Shown: positions 46,642 through 55,205, counted from the first letter of the stretch. The stretch is DNA of 58,208 bases from Chromatiales bacterium (GCA_002868855.1 PKUM01000126.1:1-58208); one strand, 5' to 3'. Numbers and translations: made by a program. Notes: generated by a model from the letters alone, not told the origin.

Positions 46642-47580
46642 TCATGCAGCAGGCAATTCCATGGGCAGGCCCGGCCCAGGATGCAGTGGCCGGGTCCGCT
46701 CCAGGACCTCGAACGCATCATGGCGAACGTGGTTCGATGCCATCTCGCTGCGCAACATTTGCTCGGTGACTATGCCCTTGTCGACGCACTCCTTCAGCAA
46801 ACCGAAGAAGAACCGCTCCTGGTTCGGATCCGGATGACTGCGGTATTTGCCGAGAAATGCATACTCTCCGAACAGCCGCCGCCGCGCACGCATGATCCAG
46901 GCCAGCGGCGGGAACAAACGGAATCGTTCAGCTGGCCGCCAGTCGGTAGGTAATCCTGTTTTCCAGGGTTGGGTTTTGCGCCGCGTGTTGTGCAACAGAC
47001 GGGTATCGCTGGCCAGCCGGTCAAAGTCGTTCCATTGTTTTTCCAGCGGCCCGATTGATTCGGGATCTTCGGTTTTCAGGCAGATCCACGGCATATAGTC
47101 ACGCTTGAATTCAAACATCTCGCGGAATCCCTGTTCGGCATTCCAGTGAGTAAGCCGCGCGCAATCGAGAAGCATTACACTGCTGGCAAAACATTTGTCT
47201 ATGAACCCCTTCGGGCCCGAGCGCGCACGGCACAAAATAGACTTGCCTTGCATATCGCGATTAAGCAGTTCCCAGACATCGCCTACGGCAAAAATGTCGG
47301 GATCTATCACGACCGCCCGTCCCTGATAACCCATCAGCTCCGGGGGCATAAATCGCAATGGAGTAAAGGACTGCAGATCTTCGTAAAGCCAAACCCGACT
47401 AACTCCGTCACGCAGGTACATCTGGCCTTCGTATTCACGTAACCAAGGATAATCCTCGGTGTGAATCAACTTCACATCGAACTTGTCTGCATGCGCGGAA
47501 TTACGTTTGAGCGCGTACTGGGCAACCAGAGCGCCGACAATTTGCTTGTGATTCGTGTGGATGAAAACACAATGGTCCAC
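46642..47580 (-). CDS. GT8-like glycosyltransferase family protein
   Basis: A 312-residue protein with a GT-A-like layout. The N-terminus VFIHTNHKQIVGALVAQYAL begins the fold. AVVIDPDIFAVGD contains the D-x-D element that binds metal and nucleotide sugar (about residues 91-103). SVMLLDCARLTHWN and LHNTRRKTQPWKTGLP, the latter with the GT8-type late His, follow. I expect transfer of a sugar, perhaps to the ceramide or its head group. The GTG start follows GAAGAGG. It lies 129 bases downstream of the Tam41-like gene on the same strand. Confidence 0.68.
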   Translation of the reverse strand: MDHCVFIHTNHKQIVGALVAQYALKRNSAHADKFDVKLIHTEDYPWLREYEGQMYLRDGVSRVWLYEDLQSFTPLRFMPPELMGYQGRAVVIDPDIFAVGDVWELLNRDMQGKSILCRARSGPKGFIDKCFASSVMLLDCARLTHWNAEQGFREMFEFKRDYMPWICLKTEDPESIGPLEKQWNDFDRLASDTRLLHNTRRKTQPWKTGLPTDWRPAERFRLFPPLAWIMRARRRLFGEYAFLGKYRSHPDPNQERFFFGLLKECVDKGIVTEQMLRSEMASNHVRHDAFEVLERTRPLHPGPGLPMELPAA

Positions 47581-47709
47581 GATTAACGTACCTCTTCAAT
47601 GTATTGCAGCCACCGCCTTCGGAACACGGCTGGATCAGCGGAATTGCGACGGGGCATCAAAGCGCGGATTTTACCGTATCGCCCGGCAGTCGCGAAGGAG
47701 CAGGCAAAA

Positions 47710-48651
47710 TTATCGAAACGCTCCCTGACGGTATAGCCGCCACAGCTCCCCCCACAGAAAGATCAGAGGGTATCTCCGCGCCCGGTCGCTCAACGTGACC
47801 CGTACGCCGGTGTGACGCTCGAGTTTCCATACGGCATAGTCGAGACCACCGTCAAAAGTCGCTAAAGCCTTGAGCCAGCGCGCGATACTTAGACATTTGC
47901 CCTGCAGACCACGCACTCGCCAGCAAAATGCCGACCAGCGTCGCGCCCAGGCACTTGCGCTAAAACTGAGCGGCAACTGGTTTGCTGGCTCCACCTCGAT
48001 ATTCGTGGCCGCGGCTGCGCTATACGTAACAGCAGCAAAATACGGTGCCGACGAATCAGCGAGTTCAATTCCGCGCGTTCCCGATTCCGGCCGCAATTCA
48101 CTGCGATAACTGCGACTAAGGCCCTCTCTCCAGAGCTGCATGGCATCGAACTGCGCCGGCAAAACAGGAGCGGTACGAGACATCAGGGTGCACACCGCCC
48201 TGGCAAGGCAGTCGACGATAAATTCCCGTGTCGTCTCGTTTGCGGAAAAAACCAGCTGGCACGGCTGCGAAAATCTGCCCCACAGGTAGGAGTGAAACCA
48301 CCGCTCGCTGGTGCCACGGCGAAAATCCCGGCGCGATATCAGCGCATACTTGGTGCGTGCCACCGCACCGTCAATCTCCACTTCCATGTATTTGACAGTG
48401 GGCGGAATTATGAAATAAACAAGCGAGCGCCAGAAGGAAGACAACGCCGCAGGATAGCTGCTGACAACCACGTAAAGATCGACCACACCTTCGAGCGCAT
48501 CACCCTGGCGAAGACAGGACCCGTAGTAAAGGATGGCGTCCACGGCATCGCCATACCGTTGCCGCAATACGACTCCGAGTTGCTCCACCGCATCCGGCGA
48601 CTCGGCTGAGATCTGGCGGCTGATCAGTTGTTGGAGAGACGGCGCTGTCAT
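47710..48651 (-). CDS. Tam41-like nucleotidyltransferase (phosphatidate cytidylyltransferase family candidate)
   Basis: A 313-residue protein resembling Tam41, the mitochondrial CDP-diacylglycerol synthase. The nucleotidyltransferase signature YYGSCLRQGD is followed by an acidic VVDLYVVVSSY, matching the G-S and D-x-D elements. VKYMEVEIDGAVARTKYALI and RRDFRRGTSERWFHSYLWGRFSQP match the Tam41 pattern of a K-Y segment followed by a W...LY..GR...P segment. It has no strong membrane segment. If it activates a lipid phosphate with CTP it could form CDP-linked ceramide or CDP-diacylglycerol for head-group transfer; this is inference. Another nucleotidyltransferase role is possible. Confidence 0.6.
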   Translation of the reverse strand: MTAPSLQQLISRQISAESPDAVEQLGVVLRQRYGDAVDAILYYGSCLRQGDALEGVVDLYVVVSSYPAALSSFWRSLVYFIIPPTVKYMEVEIDGAVARTKYALISRRDFRRGTSERWFHSYLWGRFSQPCQLVFSANETTREFIVDCLARAVCTLMSRTAPVLPAQFDAMQLWREGLSRSYRSELRPESGTRGIELADSSAPYFAAVTYSAAAATNIEVEPANQLPLSFSASAWARRWSAFCWRVRGLQGKCLSIARWLKALATFDGGLDYAVWKLERHTGVRVTLSDRARRYPLIFLWGELWRLYRQGAFR

Positions 48652-48702
48652 CGCAACAAGCCTCGCACCGCGATGGGCGCTCGTTATTCCACGACATGTC
48701 GG

Positions 48703-49761
48703 ATGGCAGTATATACTTCCGCGACGCCAAGCTGTGGAGGTGCCGCAATCGCATTCGCGAGCAAATCTTATTTGCCTAGCCCACCGAACCCATCCGACTC
48801 GAACGAATCGTTACGCAGCGCGCCTCGTGACGAGCTCGTGTTCGCCCATCTGACCGACCCGCATCTCACCCGGCCCGATCCGGTAAATGGCGCCGATCTG
48901 GCGAACAAAAGGATACTTGGCTATCTGTCATGGAGGCGCCGACGGCACGCCATTCATCGCAGTGACATCATTGAGGCCCTGGTGACGGATTTGCATGCGC
49001 AAACTCCGGACCATATCGCTGTCACCGGAGACCTTACCCAGATCGGCCTTCCAGGCGAGTGTCGCGATGCCCGAACATGGCTGGAGAATCTTGGGCCAAG
49101 CGCGAAGATCAGCGTGGTCCCCGGCAATCACGATCAGTATGTCGACGCGCCATGGAAAGAAACGCTTGGACTCTGGTACGACTACATGGCCTCGGATGCG
49201 GGTTCGGCCTCGAATGAGCTTTTCCCGAGTATCCGGGTGCGCGGGCCGGTTGCCTTCATTGGCGTATCCTCCGTCTACCCTTGCCCGCCGCTACTGGCCA
49301 CCGGGCGGGTTGGAAAAACCCAGCGTGAGGCGCTGGAAAAGGTGCTCCGAGAAACCAGCGATCGCGGATTATGCCGGGTAGTTCTGATCCATCACCCCCC
49401 TGTTCCCGACAGTTACAAGTGGCGAAAACGTCTCGAGGATGCGCGTGAAACCTGTGCGATTTTGCGCTCGGCGGGAGCAGATCTGGTTTTGCACGGACAT
49501 ACCCATCGACTGATGCTCAACGAACTGGAAAGCGAAACCGGTAATCTGCCTGTATTCGGCCTTTCGTCAGCATCGGCCGGAGATCACGAGTTCGAGCGCC
49601 GCGCCCGCTATTTTCTGTATCGCGTCAGCCGCGATGACCACGGCATCGGGATAACCTGGTCGTCGCGAGTCTTTGATCCCGAATCGGCCGAATTCCGGAT
49701 GGAAAGCGACTGGCGAAGTATTTCGCAAATAGCCCGGGCGTTGCGCGCCGATCAGGGCTAG
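48703..49761 (+). CDS. Calcineurin-like metallophosphoesterase
   Basis: A metallophosphoesterase with all five family motifs: AHLTDPHL, VTGDLTQIG, VPGNHDQY, VLIHHPPVP and LHGHTHRL, giving a two-metal hydrolase site. It resembles cAMP phosphodiesterase/UDP-diacylglucosamine hydrolase-like enzymes. The start is uncertain: ATG at 48703 gives 352 residues, but the family usually begins close to the first motif, and a GTG at 48838 preceded by GACGAG gives 307. Within the cluster it might dephosphorylate a lipid or head-group intermediate. It is divergent from the Tam41-like gene and overlaps the MobA-like gene end by 4 bases. Confidence 0.85.
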   Translation: MAVYTSATPSCGGAAIAFASKSYLPSPPNPSDSNESLRSAPRDELVFAHLTDPHLTRPDPVNGADLANKRILGYLSWRRRRHAIHRSDIIEALVTDLHAQTPDHIAVTGDLTQIGLPGECRDARTWLENLGPSAKISVVPGNHDQYVDAPWKETLGLWYDYMASDAGSASNELFPSIRVRGPVAFIGVSSVYPCPPLLATGRVGKTQREALEKVLRETSDRGLCRVVLIHHPPVPDSYKWRKRLEDARETCAILRSAGADLVLHGHTHRLMLNELESETGNLPVFGLSSASAGDHEFERRARYFLYRVSRDDHGIGITWSSRVFDPESAEFRMESDWRSISQIARALRADQG

Positions 49762-50567
49762 CCAGGCTCACGCGCCGCGACCATCGCCCTGACCCGACGC
49801 AGGTCTTCCGCACTGTCCACATCTATCGCCGCTTCGCCGTGCTTCATCAGCACTGGTGCCACCGTCGCGCCGCTGCGCCGGGACAACGCCCCCAGCCCCT
49901 GACTCAGCGAGAGGCGGCCACTGACGAAGCGCAGCAGGGTAAACAAACCGAGACTGCGAATAACGCGGACCGGGTTTTTGCGATGGGCCTCGACCCGGCG
50001 CCAAAAACCAACGGCGTCGCGACCGCGCTGGGTCATGAACGCAAAGAGATTACAGCCGCAGTAATCACCATCGCTAAATCGGCTGACTGTCCGCCGTGTA
50101 TCCGGAGAGGCGGCGAGGACCTTTTGATGGGTTGCAAGGGCAATGGCCACATCGGCGCCGCAAGTGCGCGCTCCGCCGCAGAACTCATCCACATATTCGC
50201 TTTGCAGCAAAGCATGATCCGCAGTCGTGACCAGCACAGGCGCAGCCGAATCGAGCGTTTCCAGTGCGGCGATTACACTTCGACTCGGGGTCTCGGCTCC
50301 CATCACGCGACGCACAGAGCGCGCCGCCAAAACCGCCTCTACATCTGCCGGTAGCTCCCCGCTCAAACCCACTACCACGATCTCGGAGACCGACTGACTC
50401 GTCGCAAGCGCTGCGATTACCCGGCTAACCATCGCGACGCCACCAATCTCGGCAAGCGCCTTGGCGCGAACCCCCGCGGCTTCGGCTACCGGGTCGGAGG
50501 GTCCACGACTGCCCGCAAGCACTATCGCGATGAATTTCTGGCCCGTTTGCGCCTGATCACTGGCCAT
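49758..50567 (-). CDS. MobA-like NTP nucleotidyltransferase
   Basis: A 269-residue Rossmann-type nucleotidyltransferase. IAIVLAGSRGPSDPVAEA gives the nucleotide loop, KALAEIGGVAMVSRVI the conserved Lys region, LVTTADHALL the metal-binding Asp, and AAIDVDSAEDLRRVRAM a typical C-terminus. Such enzymes join NTP to a phosphorylated small molecule. It starts 12 bases after the BCerS-like gene on the same strand, so the two are co-transcribed. A cytidylyltransferase of this fold (CpgD) has been reported for ceramide diphosphoglycerate synthesis in Caulobacter; whether this is its counterpart cannot be told from motifs alone. Confidence 0.8.
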   Translation of the reverse strand: MASDQAQTGQKFIAIVLAGSRGPSDPVAEAAGVRAKALAEIGGVAMVSRVIAALATSQSVSEIVVVGLSGELPADVEAVLAARSVRRVMGAETPSRSVIAALETLDSAAPVLVTTADHALLQSEYVDEFCGGARTCGADVAIALATHQKVLAASPDTRRTVSRFSDGDYCGCNLFAFMTQRGRDAVGFWRRVEAHRKNPVRVIRSLGLFTLLRFVSGRLSLSQGLGALSRRSGATVAPVLMKHGEAAIDVDSAEDLRRVRAMVAAREPG

Positions 50568-50579
50568 GGCTGCTAGTAC

Positions 50580-51719
50580 TCACCCAAGAGCCTTTTCGAA
50601 CAGACGATAGCGCTTGTAGGCAACTCCGCCGATCGACTCAATTATGTTGCGCATGCCGAGGTTGTCCGCAAGTATCCACGACAATTCAACTTCTTCGATT
50701 CCGCGCCGGGCAAGCACCTCCCGTTCCGCGTCTATCAACGTAAATGCCAGTCCCGGGCCCATTCGTGTGTTCTGGAATTCCTTCCGCACCCCCATTAACG
50801 GAACACGAGCGGTGCGCGGATATCGCACCTTCAGGCGCCACAAGAGCCTCGCCCAGTTGAACGGAAGCAGACGCCCACCCATATCGGCGATGACTTCGTT
50901 GAGATTCGGCAGCGCCACGATCATCGCTGCCGGACGGCCTTCGACCTCGGCGATCTGCACCATATCGGGGTCGGCAAGGTGCAGCATGGCGCGGCCGATT
51001 TCCGCAAACTCCGCTTCGGTAAATGGAACAAACCCCCAGTTCTCCGACCACGCGTCATTGAAAACATCGCGCAGTATCGCGAGCTCCTCATCGAGACGAT
51101 CGCGGCGCAGATCGCGCACGACAGTACGCTTTTTCACATACGCCACCAGTTTTCGCATGACCGCGGGCGCTTCGTATTGTGGCGGCATGATGTAGGCCAG
51201 GGTGTCTGCAGCGCCGATGTAACCGTATTGCGCCAGTCGATCCGCGTAGTAAGGTCGCGCGTGCCCCATCATCATCGATGGTGGCGTATCGAATCCCTCA
51301 ACCAGCAACCCGCATTCCTCGTTGACAGTCAGGTTGAATGGCCCACGCACCCGGTGCATTCCTTGTTCGCTTAACCAGCGTTCCGCCGTCCCGAGCAAAG
51401 CGCCGAAAACCGCCGGGTCGTCAACGCTTTCAAGCATGCCGAAGAAGCCGGTATTGTCAGCGTAGCGCTGCAGGTGAAGCTGGTCGATTTGGGCGCTGAT
51501 TCGCCCCACACATTTGGCGTCGCGCAGCGCCACCCATGCATGCCATTGCAGATGATCAAAAACGGGATTCTTAGAGGAAAAATGCTGTTTACGCTCGACA
51601 AGTAACGGAGGTACCCAACTGGGGTCCCGCGAGTAGATCGTCCGAGGCATCCGCAGGAATTGTCTGAAGGCCTTCCCGGAAACTGCCGACACAATATTTA
51701 AATCTTTATTATCAGACAC
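50580..51719 (-). CDS. bcerS: GNAT-fold N-acyltransferase, bacterial ceramide synthase (BCerS) candidate
   Basis: A 379-residue protein with an N-terminal region (FRQFLRMPRTIYSRDPSWVPPL, then KNPVFDHLQWHAWVALRDAKCVGRI, a GNAT-like strand) and a C-terminal GNAT half (EVEGRPAAMIVALPNLNEVI to GIEEVELSWILADNLGMRNI). RVRGPFNLTVNEECGLLVEG between them is typical of this family, to which the Caulobacter ceramide synthase belongs. It would N-acylate 3-ketosphinganine or sphinganine. The start is GTG, and a consensus TATAAT (51722-51727, leftward) stands directly before it, so either the message is leaderless or the motif is fortuitous. It heads a two-gene operon with the MobA-like enzyme. Confidence 0.78.
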   Translation of the reverse strand: MSDNKDLNIVSAVSGKAFRQFLRMPRTIYSRDPSWVPPLLVERKQHFSSKNPVFDHLQWHAWVALRDAKCVGRISAQIDQLHLQRYADNTGFFGMLESVDDPAVFGALLGTAERWLSEQGMHRVRGPFNLTVNEECGLLVEGFDTPPSMMMGHARPYYADRLAQYGYIGAADTLAYIMPPQYEAPAVMRKLVAYVKKRTVVRDLRRDRLDEELAILRDVFNDAWSENWGFVPFTEAEFAEIGRAMLHLADPDMVQIAEVEGRPAAMIVALPNLNEVIADMGGRLLPFNWARLLWRLKVRYPRTARVPLMGVRKEFQNTRMGPGLAFTLIDAEREVLARRGIEEVELSWILADNLGMRNIIESIGGVAYKRYRLFEKALG

Positions 51720-52372
51720 TTATTATACCGCCACTGGGCAAGACACAGTGTGCGCATCGGAACCCGAAAACTCGCCGGTTGCACCGCACAAAAGAAAGCT
51801 TCCTTTCCGCCGGATATGAAATTAGAATTGTACGCTTGATTTGCCTAGGGGTAGCTAGGGGTGGTCATGCGGGCGCAGGCAGTATAGCCTTGGGATCCTG
51901 CGGTTGCCATGCAATGCTCAGGGCCAGAACGTGTCGATCCGACGTGCGACTAGGGGCCGGTAATTCGAGAGACTGGCCGCGGAAACATGGAGATTCAGGG
52001 GGCGGGCGGATCGATCAAACAGCACCAGTCGAGAATAACGACAAGTTGCGAGACCTGGCTCGGGGAAGAGTCTGGTCGGCGCAGTGTTGCGTTTCTGGTT
52101 TGGCGGTGAGCGCGGTGAGTTGATTGCCAATAATCAATTCGCTCGCGATGTTTCCGCAAGGTGCATAGTTCAGTAAAATGAGTTAATTAGGTAAGATAGT
52201 TTACGCAGCGGTGGAATTTTACCCGCCTTTGAAAAAACGCCAGGAAATTTGCTCTTACAGGGATTGTTGATTCAGTTTGCGAAGCCTTCCCCTTTGCGGG
52301 CGGGGAAGTACAGGGCGAAGGTGGGATCGGATCAACCGGGGGAAAGGCCCAGGAGAGAGGTACAGCTTAGGT
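51720..52372. other. Long divergent intergenic region of the ceramide cluster
   Basis: This 653-base gap separates the BCerS-like and AsR-like genes, which diverge from it. I see no credible gene on either strand. It contains a repeated TAGGGGTAGC/TAGGGGTGGT element (about 51846-51865), an AT-rich tract (52168-52205) with a weak rightward promoter candidate (TTCAGT, 17 bases, TAAGAT), and a TATAAT on the leftward strand at 51722-51727. It is the obvious place for joint regulation of both arms. Confidence 0.6.
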
Positions 52373-54148
52373 ATGGAAGCAACACCTACGCAGAATAACT
52401 TGCCACTCCGACCAGCGGATTTCTCTGGTCTCGCCGAGGCGTTGGATTACGCCGCACAAGGTGAGACAGGTGCAAATTTCTATGACGGTCGCGGCCGGCT
52501 GTATGCGGCACTGCCCTATTCCGAGATGCGCGAACGTGCCAGAAGCGTGGCGCGGAGAATCATCGGACTCGGCCTTAAACGCGGCGATCGCGTCGCGCTG
52601 GTTGCGGAAACCACCCCGGATTTTGTCGTCTTTTTCTTCGCCTGCCAGTATGCCGGCGTCATTCCGGTTCCGCTTACCGCGGCAGTAACGCTCGGTAGCC
52701 ATAACGCCTATGTGCGCCAGTTGCATGGTTTCCTTACCAACTGCGATGCGTCGATCCTGATCGCACCGCCCGGGTACGAGGAGTACCTGGATGAGGCAAG
52801 CGAGGGCGTCAAACTCGAATTTTGCGGGACGCCCGAGGCATTTGCCGAACTGCCGGAGGCTGACGTCGAACTGCAGCCGCTTTCCGGAAAAGAAACCGCC
52901 TATATCCAGTACACATCTGGCAGCACCCGTTTTCCGCGTGGCGTGATGATCACCGAGGAAGCGGTGTTGAACAATCTCAAGGGCATTGCGGTTGACGGCG
53001 CTGAAATTCGTCCCGGCGATCGTTTTTTCTCCTGGCTACCGTTTTACCACGACATGGGCCTGATCGGTCTCGTACTGACCCCGGTCGCCTGTCAGATCTC
53101 TGTCGACTACCTGGGCACACGTGAGTTCGCCATGCGGCCGCGCCTGTGGCTCGAGCTGATGACGCGAACCAAAGCTTCGGTGTCGTTCAGCCCACCATTC
53201 GGCTACGAACTGTGCGCGCGTCGCCTGCGCAGCGGTGATGCGGAAAATTATGATCTCAGCAACTGGCGCATCGCCGGCGTAGGAGCCGAGATGATTCGTC
53301 CGGAAATCCTGCATATGTTTGGCGAGGCACTCGAGCCGAGCGGTTTCGACGAGAAAGCTTTCCTCCCCTGTTATGGCATGGCCGAATGTTCTCTCGCAAT
53401 CAGCTTTGATCCGCTGGGAACTCCGATAACGGTTGACGAGATCGACAACGAACACCTCTCCAATACGGGCGAAGCGGTTCCGGTTACGACGCCAGAACAA
53501 AAGGCCCGCTCGCGCGCATTCGTAGTCTGCGGTGCGCCGCTGCCCGAATATGAAGTCGAGATTCGGGCCGAAGACGGCACGCCGATGCCCGACCGTCGCA
53601 CGGGCACAATATTCGTGCGTGGTCCGAGCGTAATGTCCGGTTACTACAACGAGCCGGAGATAACTGCGCAGACATTGTCTCAGGATGGTTGGCTGAATAC
53701 CGGTGACATCGGTTACCGCATCGGCAAAGAGCTGATCATTACCGGGCGTAAGAAAGACCTGATTATCATCAATGGCCGAAACATCTGGCCACAGGATCTT
53801 GAATACCTGGCGGAGCAACAACCAGAAGTTCGCACCGGAGATGCGCTGGCTTTTTCCGCGCCCGGTGCGGGCGGCGAAGAAACTACGGTACTGGTAGTTC
53901 AGTGCCGACTGCGTGACACGGAGAGACGCAGCCAGCTTGTCGAGCGGCTGCAACAACTCGTCCGGGAAGAGCTGGGCATCGACTGTAAGGTAGAACTGGT
54001 ACCGGCGCACACGCTGCCGCGGACGTCCTCTGGCAAGCTTTCGCGCTCCAAGGCTCGCCAGAACTATATCGAGAGTCGCGGCGAACAATTCGGATTGTCG
54101 ACCGTCCCCGGCAAACGCAGGGGCCGTGTCGCGGCCGCGGGCAGGTAA
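52373..54148 (+). CDS. Fatty acyl-AMP ligase / acyl-ACP synthetase (AsR-like)
   Basis: A 591-residue adenylate-forming enzyme. The AMP-binding motif is YIQYTSGSTRFPRG at about 177-190. WLPFYHDMGLIG, PCYGMAECSLAISF, GWLNTGDIGY and the C-terminal TSSGKLSRSKARQNY follow. It is closest in pattern to fatty acyl-AMP ligases that load carrier proteins rather than CoA. With acp and spt it would prime the acyl chain for ceramide, as AsR does in Caulobacter. The ATG at 52373 is chosen because the domain starts just after it; an upstream extension to 52277 looks non-coding. It is followed by a strong terminator, so cerR may have its own or read-through transcript. Confidence 0.88.
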   Translation: MEATPTQNNLPLRPADFSGLAEALDYAAQGETGANFYDGRGRLYAALPYSEMRERARSVARRIIGLGLKRGDRVALVAETTPDFVVFFFACQYAGVIPVPLTAAVTLGSHNAYVRQLHGFLTNCDASILIAPPGYEEYLDEASEGVKLEFCGTPEAFAELPEADVELQPLSGKETAYIQYTSGSTRFPRGVMITEEAVLNNLKGIAVDGAEIRPGDRFFSWLPFYHDMGLIGLVLTPVACQISVDYLGTREFAMRPRLWLELMTRTKASVSFSPPFGYELCARRLRSGDAENYDLSNWRIAGVGAEMIRPEILHMFGEALEPSGFDEKAFLPCYGMAECSLAISFDPLGTPITVDEIDNEHLSNTGEAVPVTTPEQKARSRAFVVCGAPLPEYEVEIRAEDGTPMPDRRTGTIFVRGPSVMSGYYNEPEITAQTLSQDGWLNTGDIGYRIGKELIITGRKKDLIIINGRNIWPQDLEYLAEQQPEVRTGDALAFSAPGAGGEETTVLVVQCRLRDTERRSQLVERLQQLVREELGIDCKVELVPAHTLPRTSSGKLSRSKARQNYIESRGEQFGLSTVPGKRRGRVAAAGR

Positions 54149-54192
54149 GGCGCTGCCTTCTTGTCAGGCCGTGCTCGACCGGCTTGTTGATC

Positions 54193-54220
54193 AAGGGCAC
54201 CTGTCGGTGCCCTTTTTATT
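54193..54220 (+). terminator. Strong intrinsic terminator after the acyl-AMP ligase gene
   Basis: GGGCACC at 54195-54201 and GGTGCCC at 54206-54212 form a 7-base GC-rich stem with a 4-base loop, extended by AA/TT pairs, followed by TTTTTATT. It stands 44 bases beyond the stop and 26 before cerR, so it could attenuate cerR. Confidence 0.88.
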
Positions 54221-54245
54221 CCACGAGTAATTACCCAAGGACACG

Positions 54246-55175
54246 ATGGTTAAGATCGCGCTCACTGGCGCAACCGGATTTATCGGACAACACATTGCCA
54301 GGGAATTGTCAGGACACAATGTCTCGGTGCGCCTGCTCGCCAGAAACCCTGCGAAAGTCTTCTTGCCCGATGACGCTGGCGAGGTCGTGCGAGGTTCGCT
54401 GGCAGACGATCAGGCCCTGGCGAGGCTTGTGGCCGGTACCGACGCGGTAATCCACTGCGCCGGCAGCGTCCGCGGCGCCACACTGGAGCAGTTCAGCCGG
54501 GTAAATGCGGATGGAGCCGCCAGGCTTGCAGGAATTGCCCAACGCGAAGGATGCGCGCGCTTCCTGTTGTTATCGTCCCTGGCCGCGAGGGAACCCGGAC
54601 TGTCGCCCTACGCAGCGAGCAAACGCGCCGGCGAAAAGAGCGTGGCGCAGGCGGCTGGCACGATGACATGGGCTGCATTTCGCCCCCCTGCCGTGTACGG
54701 GCCCGGTGACAAGGAAATGCTGCCGCTGTTTCAGCTAATGGCCCGTGGCGTGGCGCCGGTTTTCGGTTCAAAAGATGCACGCTTTTCGTTAATTTTTGCA
54801 CCCGACCTGGCGCAGGCCATCGTCGCATGGAGCCTGACCGAAGAGCCGCCGCCGGGGATATTCGAACTCGACGATGGAAAGAAGAACGGTTACGGCTGGC
54901 GCGATATTACAGAGACCATCACTGCGCTGACCGGCAAACCGATACGCATGCTTCGCATTCCGTCTTCCGTACTGAGTATTCCGGCAGCGGTAAACTGGGT
55001 GCTTGGACGATATCTGAATCGCACGCCAATGTTGACTCCCGGCAAAATCCGCGAATTGCGTCATCCCGACTGGGTCTGCCACCCAAACCCGGCCCTTGCC
55101 GCCGTAGGCTGGCGACCACAGCATTCTCTGGCCGAGGGCCTGGCAGCGACACCGGGCTGGCGCCGCGAGACCTGA
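54246..55175 (+). CDS. cerR: NAD(P)-dependent epimerase/reductase, ceramide reductase (CerR) candidate
   Basis: A 309-residue extended short-chain dehydrogenase. The nucleotide motif is GATGFIG at 8-14; the catalytic Tyr122 and Lys126 stand in SPYAASKRAGE, and LLLSSLAA supplies the Ser. The protein ends with helices typical of NAD-dependent epimerases. In Caulobacter a protein of this kind (CerR) reduces the 3-keto group of ceramide. The ATG follows AAGGA. It is downstream of the AsR-like gene on the same strand, across a terminator. Confidence 0.82.
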   Translation: MVKIALTGATGFIGQHIARELSGHNVSVRLLARNPAKVFLPDDAGEVVRGSLADDQALARLVAGTDAVIHCAGSVRGATLEQFSRVNADGAARLAGIAQREGCARFLLLSSLAAREPGLSPYAASKRAGEKSVAQAAGTMTWAAFRPPAVYGPGDKEMLPLFQLMARGVAPVFGSKDARFSLIFAPDLAQAIVAWSLTEEPPPGIFELDDGKKNGYGWRDITETITALTGKPIRMLRIPSSVLSIPAAVNWVLGRYLNRTPMLTPGKIRELRHPDWVCHPNPALAAVGWRPQHSLAEGLAATPGWRRET

Positions 55176-55205
55176 CTGCAGGCGTAATCTCCAGCCTGTC
55201 AGGTC
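55169..55205. terminator. Hairpin between convergent cerR and the binding-protein gene
   Basis: GACCTGA at 55169-55175 pairs with TCAGGTC at 55199-55205. CAGGC and GCCTG extend the stem inside, with a CTG bulge and a 10-base loop. It overlaps the cerR stop and lies just beyond the stop of the leftward gene. There is no T run, so it may act as a shared, weak terminator. Confidence 0.45.

Noticed and set aside
45820-46953. A 377-codon open frame overlapping ELM1 paralogue 3 and the glycosyltransferase gene
   Set aside because: It is Arg/Gly/Pro-rich with no domain, and both overlapped genes are supported by motifs.
51779-52123. A 114-codon open frame in the ceramide intergenic region
   Set aside because: No Shine-Dalgarno sequence and no protein-like composition or motif. 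I treat the region as non-coding.
53036-54088. A 350-codon open frame on the minus strand
   Set aside because: It is antisense to the acyl-AMP ligase, which has full adenylation motifs.
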